A stretch of 64,000 bases of DNA from JAAYAY01 sp964563135 (GCA_964563135.1 CAZLWV010000009.1:1-64000); one strand, 5' to 3'; positions 37,308 through 47,386 are shown, counted from the first letter of the stretch. Numbers and translations are program-made. Notes: generated by a model from the sequence alone, not told the origin.

Positions 37308-39568
37308 TTGTCTCTTGTCGAACCAGGATTGGAACGAGTTTTGCCGAAGCGACGACGGAAGAAGAAGTCGGCCCCAGCGGGCGATGCGGCAGCCCAAGGC
37401 GCGCCGCAACTATCTGAAGCCAGCGAGAAGCCTGTTGACGGAGACGCCAGACCGTCAGATGCCAGGCAGGGGGCCGGTCGCAGACGCCGCAGAAAGAAAC
37501 CGGCCGCGGAACAGAAACAGGCGCCGGGCGCGGTATCCGCGGCGGGCCAGCGCAGGGAGCCTGCGAAAAAAACTCCTTCCAAGGNNNNNNNNNNNNNNNN
37601 NNNNNNNNNNNNNNNNNNNNNNNNNNNNNNNNNNNNNNNNNNNNNNNNNNNNCTCGGGTAAAGAGGCCGGGGCAGATTGTTCCAGAGGTGTCGCAGCCGG
37701 CTCCCATCCGCGGCCGCCGGACCGGTATGGCTGCCGGCGGGAGACCGCGAAAAGGCCGATCGTCCGCCAGCCTGCTGCCCCCCGCAGCCCCGGCCCCAGG
37801 CGGCCCCCACAAGCTGATCTATCCCAGAACCAGTCTGCCCGCCACATCCCAGCGTCCCCCAGCGGGCACAGCGCGCCCCCCGCGAACCGAGCCGGCTGCG
37901 GCCAAACCGCACTACGCGGCTCCCGAGCTCTCTCGCGATGCGAATCACCAGCCCCAAGAGCAGGCCGAGCGAAGGCCTCCCGCCCCCAAATCGCCGAAAC
38001 CGCCTGCAGAAGCCCGGCGCCAGGAAGTCCAGGCCAGGCCGGTCGTCGCCGAACGGGTGCTCGATCGGCAGGAGCCCTCCACGGCAGAGGAGCCGGCAGT
38101 TCGCGACCAGAAGAAACGGCGGCGGCGAAGACGCAAGCCCGCCGAGGACCGGCCCGCCCAGTCGCCACCAGCCATTGAGCCGATCGATCTGGCACAACCG
38201 GAAGCGGAGAAGGTTCCCGAGGCTGCGGAAACGGCGCCCGAACGGAAAATGAAGCGGCGGGAGAAGCGGCCCGAGACACAAGAGACTCTGCCCGAGCGAA
38301 GGGAAACGCCGCCGGAGCGGGTGAAGAGAGACATTCGGCCCTTCGGCGATCTTGTTCTGTCCGACGACATGCTCGAATCGCTGGCCAACGCCGGCTACCA
38401 GGAGCCCACTCCGGTCCAGGCCGGGCTCATCCCCAAGGCGCTCGAGGGGCGCGACCTCATGGGGCAGGCCCGCACCGGTACGGGGAAGACGGCCGCATTT
38501 GGCATCCCCTTGCTCGAGAAATTCGGCAGCAGCCCGAAGCACAGCGGGATTGCCGCCCTGGTCCTTGTGCCCACCCGCGAATTGGCCGTTCAGGTCCGCG
38601 ACGAGATCATTAAGCTGGCCGGTCGCCGCAAAGCCTCGACGGTCGCCGTGTATGGAGGCAAACCGATCCGGGGGCAGGTCGAGCACCTTCGCCGCGGCGC
38701 GGAGATCGTAGTCGGCACGCCCGGCCGCGTCATCGATCTGATCGACCGGCGGGCGCTGGATCTGGCAACGATCCAGTGTGTGGTGCTCGACGAGGCCGAC
38801 CGGATGCTCGACATCGGTTTCCGACCCGATATCGAGAAGATCCTGCGGCGGTGTCCCCAGTCGCGCCAGACGCTGCTGCTGAGCGCAACCATTCCGCCCC
38901 CTGTCAAACGCCTGGCGGAACGCTACATGCACGAGCCCGAGATGCTTGATTTCTCGCCGCTGGACGTGGCCGTGGAGACGATCGAACAATTCTATTTCAC
39001 GGTCGATCCTCGGCAGAAATTCGACCTCTTGGCGAAGTTGATCGAACGCGAGGATCCGAAGCAGGCGATCATCTTCTGCCGAACGAAGAAGGGAACCGAC
39101 CGGGTCGGCACGCGCCTTGCGAAGAAGATGCCGGGAACGGCGATGATCCACGGCGACCTGCAACAACGCCAGCGCGATCGAGTGATGGCTGATTTTCGCG
39201 CCGGCAACGTTCGCTTCCTTGTGGCAACCGACGTGGTCGGCCGCGGGATCGACGTCTCGGGGATCTCGCACATCATCAACTTCGATATCCCCGAGTTCTG
39301 CGACGACTACATCCACCGCGTCGGCCGCACCGGGCGGATGGGACGCGAGGGGGTGGCCTACACGTTCGTGTCTCCCGAAGAAGGCAACGAGTTGACCCGG
39401 ATCGAGATGCGAATCAATCGGTTGCTCATACGCGACGAAATACCCGGCTTCCTGGCCATCCCCAAACCCGAGCCGGCTCCGGCAACGGAGGCCCTGCCAG
39501 ATGCCGAACCTGAGAAACCGAAATCGGTGTTCGGCAAATGGACACGGCGGATTCGCCGGGCGCTGTAA
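37308..39568 (+). CDS. DEAD-box ATP-dependent RNA helicase with long basic N-terminal extension, gapped
   Basis: RNA helicase of the RhlE/DeaD group. An N-terminal low-complexity extension rich in Lys, Arg, Pro and Glu (with several runs such as KRRRKKK, GRRRRRKK and KKRRRRRRK) is interrupted by 68 N at 37585-37652; the frame differs on the two sides, so the gap length is approximate. The start is uncertain: TTG codons at 37308, 37329 and 37341 are all possible. The core is intact: Q motif PFGDLVLSDDMLESLANAGYQ region, Walker A ARTGTGKT (about 38468-38491), PTRELA, DEAD at 38789-38800, SAT, and HRVGRTGRMGREG. Basic tails of this sort bind RNA non-specifically. Likely role: ribosome assembly or mRNA turnover. 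Confidence 0.93.
37585..37652. other. Assembly gap (68 N)
   Basis: 68 N inside the repetitive basic N-terminal extension of the RNA helicase gene. The repetitive coding sequence probably caused the break. Confidence 0.98.
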
Positions 39569-39639
39569 AAACTTTGGTCTTTGGGCGGTGAACCACGAAG
39601 GATCGTCTGGCGTCTGTCCTGCCCTGCGGATTCTCTCCG

Positions 39640-40356
39640 ATGAATTCCACCTCGTCGTGCTGCGGACTCTTCATCACCGGTACCGACACGGGGGTCGGTA
39701 AGACGTATGTGACGGCCCTGATTGCCAAGGCACTTCATGAAGCCGGCCGTCGCGTCGGAGTCTACAAGCCGGCAGCGAGCGGCTGCCGCCGGCAAGAAGG
39801 GCAGCTGGTGGCCGACGACGCGCTGGCGATCTGGGAGGCGGCCGGACGACCCGCTTCGCTCGACAAGGTGTGCCCCCAGGTCTTCGCCGCCCCCCTGGCT
39901 CCCCATCTGGCGGCACGGGCGGAAGGCCGGGAGCTGGATGCGGATGGGCTGCGACGGGGAATCGATTTCTGGCTCCAGAGGTCCGACATCGTGCTCGTGG
40001 AAGGAGCCGGCGGATTGATGTCGCCTATGAGCGACGACGAGTATGTGGCCGACCTGACCTGCGATTTCGGCTTCCCCCTTGTGGTCGTGGCGGCTAATCG
40101 CCTGGGAACGATCAATCACACCCTGCAGACGCTCGTCACGGCCGCCAGCTTTCGCGACGGCCTCGACGTGGCGGGAATCGTGCTCAACGAGCCCGCGGCA
40201 CCGACCAACGACGCGAGTCTCAGCAGCAATCGCCGGGAGATCGCGGCCCGGGCGGTCGCACCGGTCCTGGCGGAGGTTCGCTGGCAGCAGGATCAGTTCC
40301 GTGATCCAGTGGACTGGTACGGCCTGGCGGGGAAGTCTCGCCGTTCTCAGGGCTGA
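39640..40356 (+). CDS. bioD: Dethiobiotin synthetase
   Basis: ATP-dependent enzyme closing the ureido ring of dethiobiotin in biotin synthesis (238 aa, usual size). P-loop GTDTGVGKT at residues 14-22, conserved lysine region VGVYKPAASGC, and the second motif VLVEGAGGLMSPMSDD are all visible, along with NRLGTINHTLQTL. No other biotin genes lie in the window, so the rest of the pathway is elsewhere. Confidence 0.95.
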   Translation: MNSTSSCCGLFITGTDTGVGKTYVTALIAKALHEAGRRVGVYKPAASGCRRQEGQLVADDALAIWEAAGRPASLDKVCPQVFAAPLAPHLAARAEGRELDADGLRRGIDFWLQRSDIVLVEGAGGLMSPMSDDEYVADLTCDFGFPLVVVAANRLGTINHTLQTLVTAASFRDGLDVAGIVLNEPAAPTNDASLSSNRREIAARAVAPVLAEVRWQQDQFRDPVDWYGLAGKSRRSQG

Positions 40357-40382
40357 TCGCCGGATCTCGGCCCCGTTGGCGG

Positions 40383-40511
40383 TTAGCGCGGGTCGGCCTG
40401 CGGCGGCTTCTCCTCCTGCGCCGGACCGGGATACCAGAGGTCGCTCTCGATGACATGCTCGCGCCAGGCCGCCAGTACCCGCAGAAGACTGAAGCCGATG
40501 AGCACCGTCAT
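40383..40511 (-). CDS. Short membrane ORF (42 aa), possible 3' remnant of another gene
   Basis: A 42-codon frame begins with an ATG that overlaps the stop of the ADP-ribosylglycohydrolase gene (ATGA) and encodes one hydrophobic helix (MTVLIGFSLLRVLAAW) followed by a polar tail ending KPPQADPR. The same frame continues upstream of the ATG with hydrophobic residues (FQFWFDLG), as if the membrane helix began earlier. It may be a real small protein or the C-terminal end of a larger membrane protein joined here by deletion or misassembly. Confidence 0.4.
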   Translation of the reverse strand: MTVLIGFSLLRVLAAWREHVIESDLWYPGPAQEEKPPQADPR

Positions 40512-41083
40512 GCCCAGATCGAACCAGAATTGAAAGGTCCACCGCGCAGGGCCAGGGCAACCGCGATCGCGATGAGCCGGGCACCGTCGATTCCAAGGGG
40601 ATGCACATGGGTGGGCCGGGCCGATCGCTCGGCTTCAGCGGCCACACGATCGAGATCGTCGCAAAACAGCAGCCCGACCGGCGCAACCCGCATCGCGGCC
40701 CCATTGCCGAAAGATCCCCCGGGAAAGAGCGATTCGGCCAGGGCACGCCAGTCGTCGCCGGCAGCCATGGCCTCGATCACGCGACGGGCTCCCCGGCCAT
40801 AGCCCCGCCGCGGATCGTAATTGGCGGCGAAGGCTGCGCACAGCTCCTGTTCGCGAATCTCGCCGCACTGAACGAGACACTCGGCCACGCCGATCTCCAC
40901 CTGCGTGTCGTCGGTGTAGAACAGTGTCTTCCCTGACGGATTCTTGATCAATTCCTCGACCGGGCTCAAGGAACGGATCAGATCACCCGAAAGCCCTTCG
41001 ACCGGCGCTCCGAGAGCGTCGCCTATCGCCAGGCCGAACATGCATCCGGCGAATTGCTTTGCCGTGGGTGTCATCGACGTCAT
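40508..41083 (-). CDS. ADP-ribosylglycohydrolase family protein, C-terminally truncated
   Basis: N-terminal part of an ADP-ribosylglycohydrolase (DraG/ARH type), which removes ADP-ribose from proteins using two metal ions. GLAIGDALGAPVEG and FYTDDTQVEIG carry the first metal-binding residues, and GGSFGNGAAMRVAPVGL is the typical middle motif. The reading frame ends after 191 residues at RGGPFNSGSIWA, where the family usually continues for another 80-120 residues with a C-terminal GxDTDT metal motif that is missing here. As read, it should be inactive. The join with an unrelated hydrophobic frame just downstream points to a deletion or assembly chimera. Confidence 0.8.
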   Translation of the reverse strand: MTSMTPTAKQFAGCMFGLAIGDALGAPVEGLSGDLIRSLSPVEELIKNPSGKTLFYTDDTQVEIGVAECLVQCGEIREQELCAAFAANYDPRRGYGRGARRVIEAMAAGDDWRALAESLFPGGSFGNGAAMRVAPVGLLFCDDLDRVAAEAERSARPTHVHPLGIDGARLIAIAVALALRGGPFNSGSIWA

Positions 41084-41291
41084 GCCCTGGACACAGACCT
41101 CAGGATTCCCCTACGACCACGATCCTAGTGGAATATGGCGAAAGCGCCAATCAACCGGCGCCCGTCACGGTCGAGGCAACGGGCCTGGCCTGCAGATCCA
41201 CTGTTCCCGTCGCCGGAGACTCCCGCTTGGGATAGAATAGCGCTTGCGATCGTCCCAACTCCACAAAAAGCACAATCCCCCGGAGTCCAAC

Positions 41292-43151
41292 GTGACTTCT
41301 GCCCCGGCCGATATGGATGCGATGGTGGCCCTCTATCGTCAACGAGCCGACGGTTTCGGCCGGGAGATGCACCGGCTGGCAAAACGGGCCAATCGGATCT
41401 CGCATGCTCGGGTGGCCACGTTCCTGGCGGCGGCGGTGTGCTTTCTCGCCGGGGGACTGGCGGGATCGGGCAGGGCCGGCTGGGTCGCAGCCGGCGCCGC
41501 AATTTCGGCGGTGTTTCTGGGGTTCGTGAGATGGTATGGCAGGACCCTGGCCGAATCGGAGCGATTCGGACAACTCTGCCAGATTAATCACCAGGCCATT
41601 GCGAGGGTGCGCAGAGCCTGGGGCGATATGCCGGCGGCGTCTGCCGCCAGACCCGGCGACCAGGAGGCCCTGGCTGGCGATCTGGATCTGTTCGGCGAGG
41701 CCTCACTGTTTCACCTCGTCTCGATGGCCAACACGCCGATTGGAATTGCAGTCCTCAGCGACTGGTTCCTGCATCCGGCCGATCCGGCAACGGCGGCCGA
41801 GCGGCAGAAGGCGGTGGCGGAGCTGGCACCGGCCCTGGAGATGCGGCAGGAACTTCGGCGGCGGGGCCTGAAAGTGGCCGATCGCAGGATGGACCCAGGG
41901 CGTTTCCTGCAATGGGCCCAGGCGGAACCCTGGCTCGCCGGGCGGCACTGGCTGAAATGGGCGTCGTGGTGTCTGCCGCTGGCGATCCTGGCATCCGCCG
42001 TGCTCGGTGCGTTGGGACTGGTACCCGGATCGGTCTGGCTGGTTCCGCTGGCGTTCAACGTGGCTCTCGGAAGCCTCTTCTGCCGCCAGGCGCACGAGAT
42101 CTTCGCCTCCATCTCCAGCCGGCACGGCGAAATCGGCCAGTACGCCGATCTGTTCCACTGGGTCGACACAATGCCGGTCACCTCCGGGCTCCTCCGGCAG
42201 CTTCAGCAACAAACGTCCGCCAACTGCCTGGAGGCCGGTCGCCAGATCCAATGGCTGGGACGGATCATGGAACTGGCCAACCTGCGATTCTCGTCCATGG
42301 CCTACCTCCTCATCCAGTCGGTGGCGTCGTGGGATTTTCACGTCCTCGCGCTCCTGGAGCGGTGGCAACGGCACAACGGGACCCACGTCCGCCGATGGTT
42401 CGAAGCCTTGGGCCAGTGGGAAGCCCTGGCCTCGCTGGCAAACCTGGCTCACGACCATCCGGCATGGGTTTTTCCTGTGATCGAACAGCAGGCGGCTGAT
42501 GGGCAGACCCTGCACGCCCGTCAGCTCGGGCATCCGTTGATCCCCGATGATCGCCGGGTGGCCAACGACGTGTCGATCGGCCCGCCGGGCACGTTCCTGA
42601 TGGTCACGGGATCGAACATGTCGGGCAAGAGCACTCTGCTGCGTTCCATCGGCGCCAACGTGGTGCTGGCCCAGGCGGGAGGCCCGGTGTGTGCGGAGCA
42701 ACTGGTGATGCCGCCCATCCTGCTTGCCACGAGCATGCGGATCCACGACTCCCTGGTGAGCGGGGTCTCTTTCTATATGGCGGAACTCAGGCGGCTCAAG
42801 CAGATCGTCGACGCGGCGAAGGAACAGCAGGCGGGTTCGCGGCGTGCCTTTCTCTACCTGCTGGACGAGATCTTGCAGGGGACGAACACGGCAGAGCGTC
42901 AGATTGCCGTTCGCCGCGTGCTGGCGCACCTGATCGATGAAGGTGCGATCGGGGCCGTCTCGACGCACGATCTCCAGTTGGCAGCCGATCCTGCTCTGGC
43001 AAAGGCCAGCCGGGCGGTTCATTTCCGCGAGACGATCCACAACGAGGCGGGGCGGCAGGAGATGACCTTCGACTACAAGCTTCGCGAGGGCCTGGCGACG
43101 ACGTCCAACGCATTGAAGCTGCTGGAGATGGTGGGATTGGGCGAGGGGTGA
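41292..43151 (+). CDS. Membrane-anchored MutS-family ATPase
   Basis: A 619-residue protein with the C-terminal MutS-type ABC ATPase but no mismatch-recognition domain. I start at GTG 41292 (GGAG 6 bases upstream). Two hydrophobic pairs are seen (about residues 36-75 and 225-265), so it is anchored in the membrane, like the MutS-related family found in Bacteroidetes and planctomycetes. Helical lever region, then Walker A GSNMSGKST (about 439-447), Walker B YLLDEILQGTN and the switch histidine in GAVSTHDLQL. The cellular role of this subfamily is unknown; a DNA mismatch role is unlikely. Confidence 0.88.
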   Translation: MTSAPADMDAMVALYRQRADGFGREMHRLAKRANRISHARVATFLAAAVCFLAGGLAGSGRAGWVAAGAAISAVFLGFVRWYGRTLAESERFGQLCQINHQAIARVRRAWGDMPAASAARPGDQEALAGDLDLFGEASLFHLVSMANTPIGIAVLSDWFLHPADPATAAERQKAVAELAPALEMRQELRRRGLKVADRRMDPGRFLQWAQAEPWLAGRHWLKWASWCLPLAILASAVLGALGLVPGSVWLVPLAFNVALGSLFCRQAHEIFASISSRHGEIGQYADLFHWVDTMPVTSGLLRQLQQQTSANCLEAGRQIQWLGRIMELANLRFSSMAYLLIQSVASWDFHVLALLERWQRHNGTHVRRWFEALGQWEALASLANLAHDHPAWVFPVIEQQAADGQTLHARQLGHPLIPDDRRVANDVSIGPPGTFLMVTGSNMSGKSTLLRSIGANVVLAQAGGPVCAEQLVMPPILLATSMRIHDSLVSGVSFYMAELRRLKQIVDAAKEQQAGSRRAFLYLLDEILQGTNTAERQIAVRRVLAHLIDEGAIGAVSTHDLQLAADPALAKASRAVHFRETIHNEAGRQEMTFDYKLREGLATTSNALKLLEMVGLGEG

Positions 43152-43192
43152 TGGAGGGAACGATGAATTCCGATACAGCCCCGAGGGTCCAG

Positions 43193-45507
43193 TTATTCCT
43201 TCTTGACCGATTCGCCCTCACGGATGAAGAAGAAGCGATCGACATAGACGGCGTCGACCTCACCGGGCCGTTGGGGCGGGGCCACCCAGAGATAGCAGTC
43301 GGCCGTTAGTGGGTGAACCCCCAGGTCGATGGTGCGGTACTCTTTTCCGGCAGCTTCGGCCATCTCAAGCTGCCGCTGGGCCAGTCCCCTCTTGGCTTTG
43401 GCGTCGTAGACGCCCACGGCCATGGCCGGGCCTTGTTGGGCCTTGCCTTCGGCCCGCACCTCGGCAAAACATCGCCAGTTTGCGCCGTCAGCCAACTCAT
43501 GAGGCACGGAGAACTGCACGGCCCATTGAGGATGGTTGCCGGGCATGCGGGCGGCCATGCCATCGGAGGCGGATGCGTCGTCCACGGTACTCACCCAGTC
43601 GCCGTACGAGGCCAGCCGGAACTCGTTGTCTTGGACATCCATCCATTGATTCTCGGCGAGGTCGCGGCAGGGGCTGGGGGCGGTCCGGGTCGGCGGAATT
43701 TGCGCCGTAGGGCTTCACCATACGCCGCGAAGGGCTGGCCCTCTCGAAAACTGCCCACCTTGTGTTCCGCTGCCAGACGCAGAAACTCCTCGCAGGCGGC
43801 CACCGGGTCGGAGGGGCCGAGAAACTCTTTCCCTTCCCGAGCGGCCTGCCGCCTGAGAAGCTGGCAGCGCTGCAGCCACACGTGATCCAGCGGCAAACGC
43901 TCTCGCCGCACGCGGGTGGCGAGCACCGGGTCGGCGCTGACGGATTCCAGAGCCTCGGCGAAATGCCGTGTCGCCTCGTTGAGTGTATCGAGCGAGAGCC
44001 ACTCGGAAGTATCGGGCATGAAGCAGCGAAGGCAGACGCCGGATTCCTCGGCTGCATCGTGGAGCGTCTCGAGATAGGCCGCCAGGTGCGGTGCAGCCGG
44101 GCCGTAGTAGCCCGTGAGAAACTCTTCGACCAGGGCATTGGCGTCAAGCTCGTGATCCCACATCAGGTGCGAAAGTACCCACGCCCGCATGCGTACGAAG
44201 TCACCAATGCCGGATTGGGCATCGCCCTGTTCAAAGAGGCCGATCGTGTTGTGATCCACGAAGTAGCGGATGTTCGGCCCCAGCACCCTCAGGTTCGGAT
44301 GGGGGACGATGTAGTGGGCGAAATTCGTCACGTAATCCCACACGTAGAGCTGGTCGGCAACCTTCGACCAGCCTTCCATGTCGCTGCGGAACGCCTCGTT
44401 CTGCTGGCCCGCAGCCAGCGGCTGGATGAAGGAACACTCGATTGAGCACAACCGGATGACCACGTTGTGCCGCGGGCGGACATGGAGAGGCGGCACAACG
44501 TGGTCATCCAGTTGTNNNNNNNNNNGGGTGTACTGGTAGGCAAGCGTCATCACCTTGACGTGGGGAAATTCCTTCTCAATCTCCTCGGCCACCGCGTTGA
44601 CGAAATGGAGCAGTGGCCCGGAGGGGGAGCCCTCTTTCTCCTCGATGGCCAAACACTCCCCACACTGGCAACGTCCATGCCAATCGTTCTGGCTGATGTC
44701 GATGACGCCCGGATTCTTCGCATCCCGCAACCACCGCAGGGCCTGCTGGACAAGTTCCGCCCGCATGGCGTCGTTGGTCAGGCAGAGCTGGGTCTGGCCG
44801 TCCCGACGCTGGCCGTCGATCTGACTGTACCACTCCGGATGCTCGCGGAAGTACTTCTCCGGCGGAAGGAGGCGGAAAAAGGTGTGGCACCAGCCGATCA
44901 CCGGATAGTGGCCGCCGTACTCATCGGGAACTTGGGGAAAATGACCGTTGCATTTCGAACGGGCGGCAAAAACACCGTCGAAGGCGTCGCGGTAGAAGGC
45001 CTCGCGGAACTGCAGTCTGGGCGTGTGGCGGAAATCAATCTCCGCGATCCGCAGAGTGGGCCTTTTGGGGAGGAACCTCTCGGACGGCGTCCACCAGCGG
45101 ACACCGACCACATCCTCGAGGAAGGTGAAAACGGCGTAAAGCGAGCCGCGCGGGGCATTGCCCAGAAGAACGAGGCTGTCGCCGGCCGTCCGGATCAGAA
45201 TCCCGTCGTGGCCAAGATCGGCGGGGTTCAAGCCGCCCGCCAGTTCGAGGGCCTTTTCGCAGGGCCCGACCAGAATCTGCTTGGCGTACGATTGGGACTC
45301 CCCCAGGCGAACGATGGGCAGCCTGGCACCGGTTACCTGCTCGAGGTGCTCCTGCAACTCCCGCCCGGCCGTCTGGTCGACGACCGACGCGGAGTCGGAC
45401 AGAACAATCACGTAGTCGGAGCGACCGTCGTTGGTGAGCGAGAGCTCACCCGCGCCCGACAGGGAAACCGTCAATAGAGTCAGCAGGATTGCGGGCATCA
45501 CCTTCAT
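43193..45507 (-). CDS. DUF4838 glycosidase-like exported protein, frameshifted and gapped
   Basis: Exported protein of about 770 residues starting at 45507 (AGAGGAG upstream) with a Sec signal ending near residue 19. An N-terminal alpha-glucuronidase-like domain (QTAGRELQEHLEQVTGARLPI) is followed by the DUF4838 domain (GVRWWTPSERFLP, CQCGECLAIEEKEG, VMTLAYQYT, RPRHNVVIRLCSIEC). Ten N lie at 44516-44525 in the middle. Near 43670-43690 the frame shifts within a C-rich stretch: the main frame would stop at 43591, but the conserved-looking C-terminus (ENQWMDVQDNEFRLASYGDWVS...) continues in the next frame to 43193. A single-base indel, by sequencing error or mutation, explains this. Likely acts on glycans; no tested activity is assumed. 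Confidence 0.82.
44448..44515. repeat. Foldback inverted repeat at gap edge
   Basis: The 26 bases at 44448-44473 reappear in reverse complement at 44490-44515 with one mismatch, separated by 16 bases, and the right arm ends exactly at the N gap. The inner 20 bp (44454-44473 and 44490-44509) are perfect. The position suggests an assembly foldback. Confidence 0.9.
44516..44525. other. Assembly gap (10 N)
   Basis: Ten N inside the DUF4838 gene, directly next to the foldback inverted repeat. The reading frame happens to stay open across it. Confidence 0.97.
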
Positions 45508-45590
45508 GGGTGGGGCTCCTCTTGGTGTTCGGCAGCGCGTTCCGACACAGGGTGGGGTATCACTGAAAAGACAGACTCTTTCTTCGGCCC

Positions 45591-46586
45591 CTAACGATAC
45601 CGGGATCTCGGTTCTCCTTCCCACATGTCCGGGTTGCGACCGAGGGCCTGTTTCACGGGCATGCTGGCTTCCTGGAGGGCGGACAGGGACGCCTGGTCGA
45701 GTTCGAGGTCGGCAGCCAGTGCATTGGACTGAGCCTGCTGAGTATTGCGGATGCCCACGAGCACGCTGGAGACTCCCGGCTGGGCCAGCAGCCAGGCCAC
45801 GGCCACGTCGGTCGGCGAGCGGCCAACTTGCTGGCTGATTTCGCGCAGGCGGTCGATGGCTGCAAAGGTCTGCGGTTCGCAACCGGGCTCGCCGTGCCGC
45901 GTCAGGCGGCGGCGCGAGGAAAAATGGCGCGACCGGGCTCGCCCCTCAGGCACGTCATCGGCCGTGCGGAACTTGCCGGTCAGAAGTCCATGCTGAAGCG
46001 GACTGTAGCAGAGCACGCCAATTCCGCGCTCAATACACTGGGGAAGGACCTCCAGCTCAATGGCTCGCATCAGCAGGTTGTAGGGAAGCTGGTTGCTGAC
46101 AGGAAGTCCGATCTTGAGGAGTTCCTCCATGTCGCGGGGACCAAAATTGCTCACAGCGAGGTAGCGGATCTTGCCGGCATCGCGGAGTGACTCGAGGGCT
46201 CGCCAGGTCTCTTCCCACGGTACCTCGCGGCTGGGCCAGTGGATCTGGTAGAGATCGATCCGGTCGGTCTGGAGCCGCTTGAGGCTCCGGTCGCAGGCAG
46301 CCACAACGTCAGCGAAGGCGGCGTGTTCCACGCCGAACTTCGAGGCAATCACGACCCGGCCCCACAGGCCATGGAAGGCCTTGCCAAGCATCTCTTCCGA
46401 CCTTCCGTTGCCGTAGAGCTCGGCGGTGTCGAAGAAGTTGATGCCGCAGTCAAGGGCCGCGCGGATTCCCGCGATTCCTGCCGATTCATCCTGAGGGCCC
46501 CAAGTCATGTCGCCAGCTAGAGCCCAACAGCCCATGGCCACGCGGGAGATCTCAAGGTCGGTGCGAGGGAGGGTGGTGTATTGCAT
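45591..46586 (-). CDS. Aldo/keto reductase
   Basis: NADPH-dependent TIM-barrel oxidoreductase (331 aa from the ATG at 46586; the longer upstream frame is not protein-like). The catalytic tetrad is complete: D53 and Y58 in NFFDTAELYGNG, K83 in VIASKFGVE and H116 in DLYQIHWPS. The C-terminal cofactor-binding stretch is SSVLVGIRNTQQAQSNALA. It belongs to the large YajO/YghZ-like group with unknown physiological substrate. It lies 83 bases upstream of the DUF4838 gene on the same strand, so the two may be co-transcribed. Confidence 0.92.
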   Translation of the reverse strand: MQYTTLPRTDLEISRVAMGCWALAGDMTWGPQDESAGIAGIRAALDCGINFFDTAELYGNGRSEEMLGKAFHGLWGRVVIASKFGVEHAAFADVVAACDRSLKRLQTDRIDLYQIHWPSREVPWEETWRALESLRDAGKIRYLAVSNFGPRDMEELLKIGLPVSNQLPYNLLMRAIELEVLPQCIERGIGVLCYSPLQHGLLTGKFRTADDVPEGRARSRHFSSRRRLTRHGEPGCEPQTFAAIDRLREISQQVGRSPTDVAVAWLLAQPGVSSVLVGIRNTQQAQSNALAADLELDQASLSALQEASMPVKQALGRNPDMWEGEPRSRYR

Positions 46587-46984
46587 GCAAGGTCGGGCTG
46601 GCTGGGGGTCAGGCTCAAAGATATCCGCCAACACAGCGGATGGGAAGCAAACCGCAGCACCCTCCGGGCCCTCCGGGCCATGGCCGGCACAACCAGAAGC
46701 GCAGTCCGGGATTGCTGGCGTCTGCCTGGAAAATGAGAGCGGCCGACCAGCGGCAGGCCGCAGAAAGCCGGGCCTCCCGTGGGCCCCTGACGCATTGATG
46801 ATGCAGGCGTCCGAAGTCCGCTCGCCGGGGCACACCACCCATGAGGGGTTGTCTGGTAATCTGGGCAAACAACGCCCTTCTGTTGAGGTACGGAAACTTG
46901 CTTGCCACCGGAGGCCGGCGGCGGAATAATTGTCTTCGGGGAGCGTTCTTCTGTCCTGCAACCTGACTGCGGGAGGGCTTGGGG
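46587..46984. other. Divergent intergenic region
   Basis: About 400 bases between the divergent aldo/keto reductase and Tyr-rich protein genes. I see a tandem 9-base repeat (CTCCGGGCC at 46662-46670 and 46671-46679) and no convincing gene. Promoters for both genes must lie here but no strong hexamer pair stands out. Confidence 0.5.
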
Positions 46985-47383
46985 ATGTTTCGATCAGCGA
47001 TCGGTGTGAGTTTGGGGATCGTCGTGCTGGAGCTCGCGCTGGGAGGTGGCCCGGCATGGGGCCAGTCGTCGAACATGGGTCGGCGGAGCATGGGAAACCT
47101 GAGCGCCGATCCGCCGCGCAGAAGCATGGGTAATTTTCCCCCAGGACATCCCAACTACTATTCCGAGCACGGGGCCCAGTCGCCGCGCTCGGGGCGAGGG
47201 TCGGCGGGGAGAGCCACGATCGTGGTGCCGAACCCTTCTTATCCGGGCTGGTACTATCCGGCGGTGCCCACTTACCGGGTGCCCGTCTATCCGTACGGTC
47301 CGGGCTACATCTACGCGCCTGCTCCGGGCTATTACCCCTACTACTACAGCCCGTGGTACTACCGGCATCCCTACGTGTTCTGA
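46985..47383 (+). CDS. Exported Tyr/Pro-rich hypothetical protein
   Basis: A 132-residue protein starting at ATG 46985 (GGGAGGG 7 bases upstream). It has a Sec-type signal (about residues 1-27, ending PAWGQSSN), a middle with the repeated motif RSMGNL/RSMGNF, and a C-terminal third made almost only of Tyr, Pro and Gly (PYGPGYIYAPAPGYYPYYY). Such low-complexity tails occur in cell-surface proteins, but the function is unknown. Confidence 0.7.
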   Translation: MFRSAIGVSLGIVVLELALGGGPAWGQSSNMGRRSMGNLSADPPRRSMGNFPPGHPNYYSEHGAQSPRSGRGSAGRATIVVPNPSYPGWYYPAVPTYRVPVYPYGPGYIYAPAPGYYPYYYSPWYYRHPYVF

Positions 47384-47386
47384 GGG

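Noticed and set aside
46662..46679. Tandem 9-base repeat as a possible regulatory array
   Set aside because: Only two copies of a GC-rich unit; could easily be chance.
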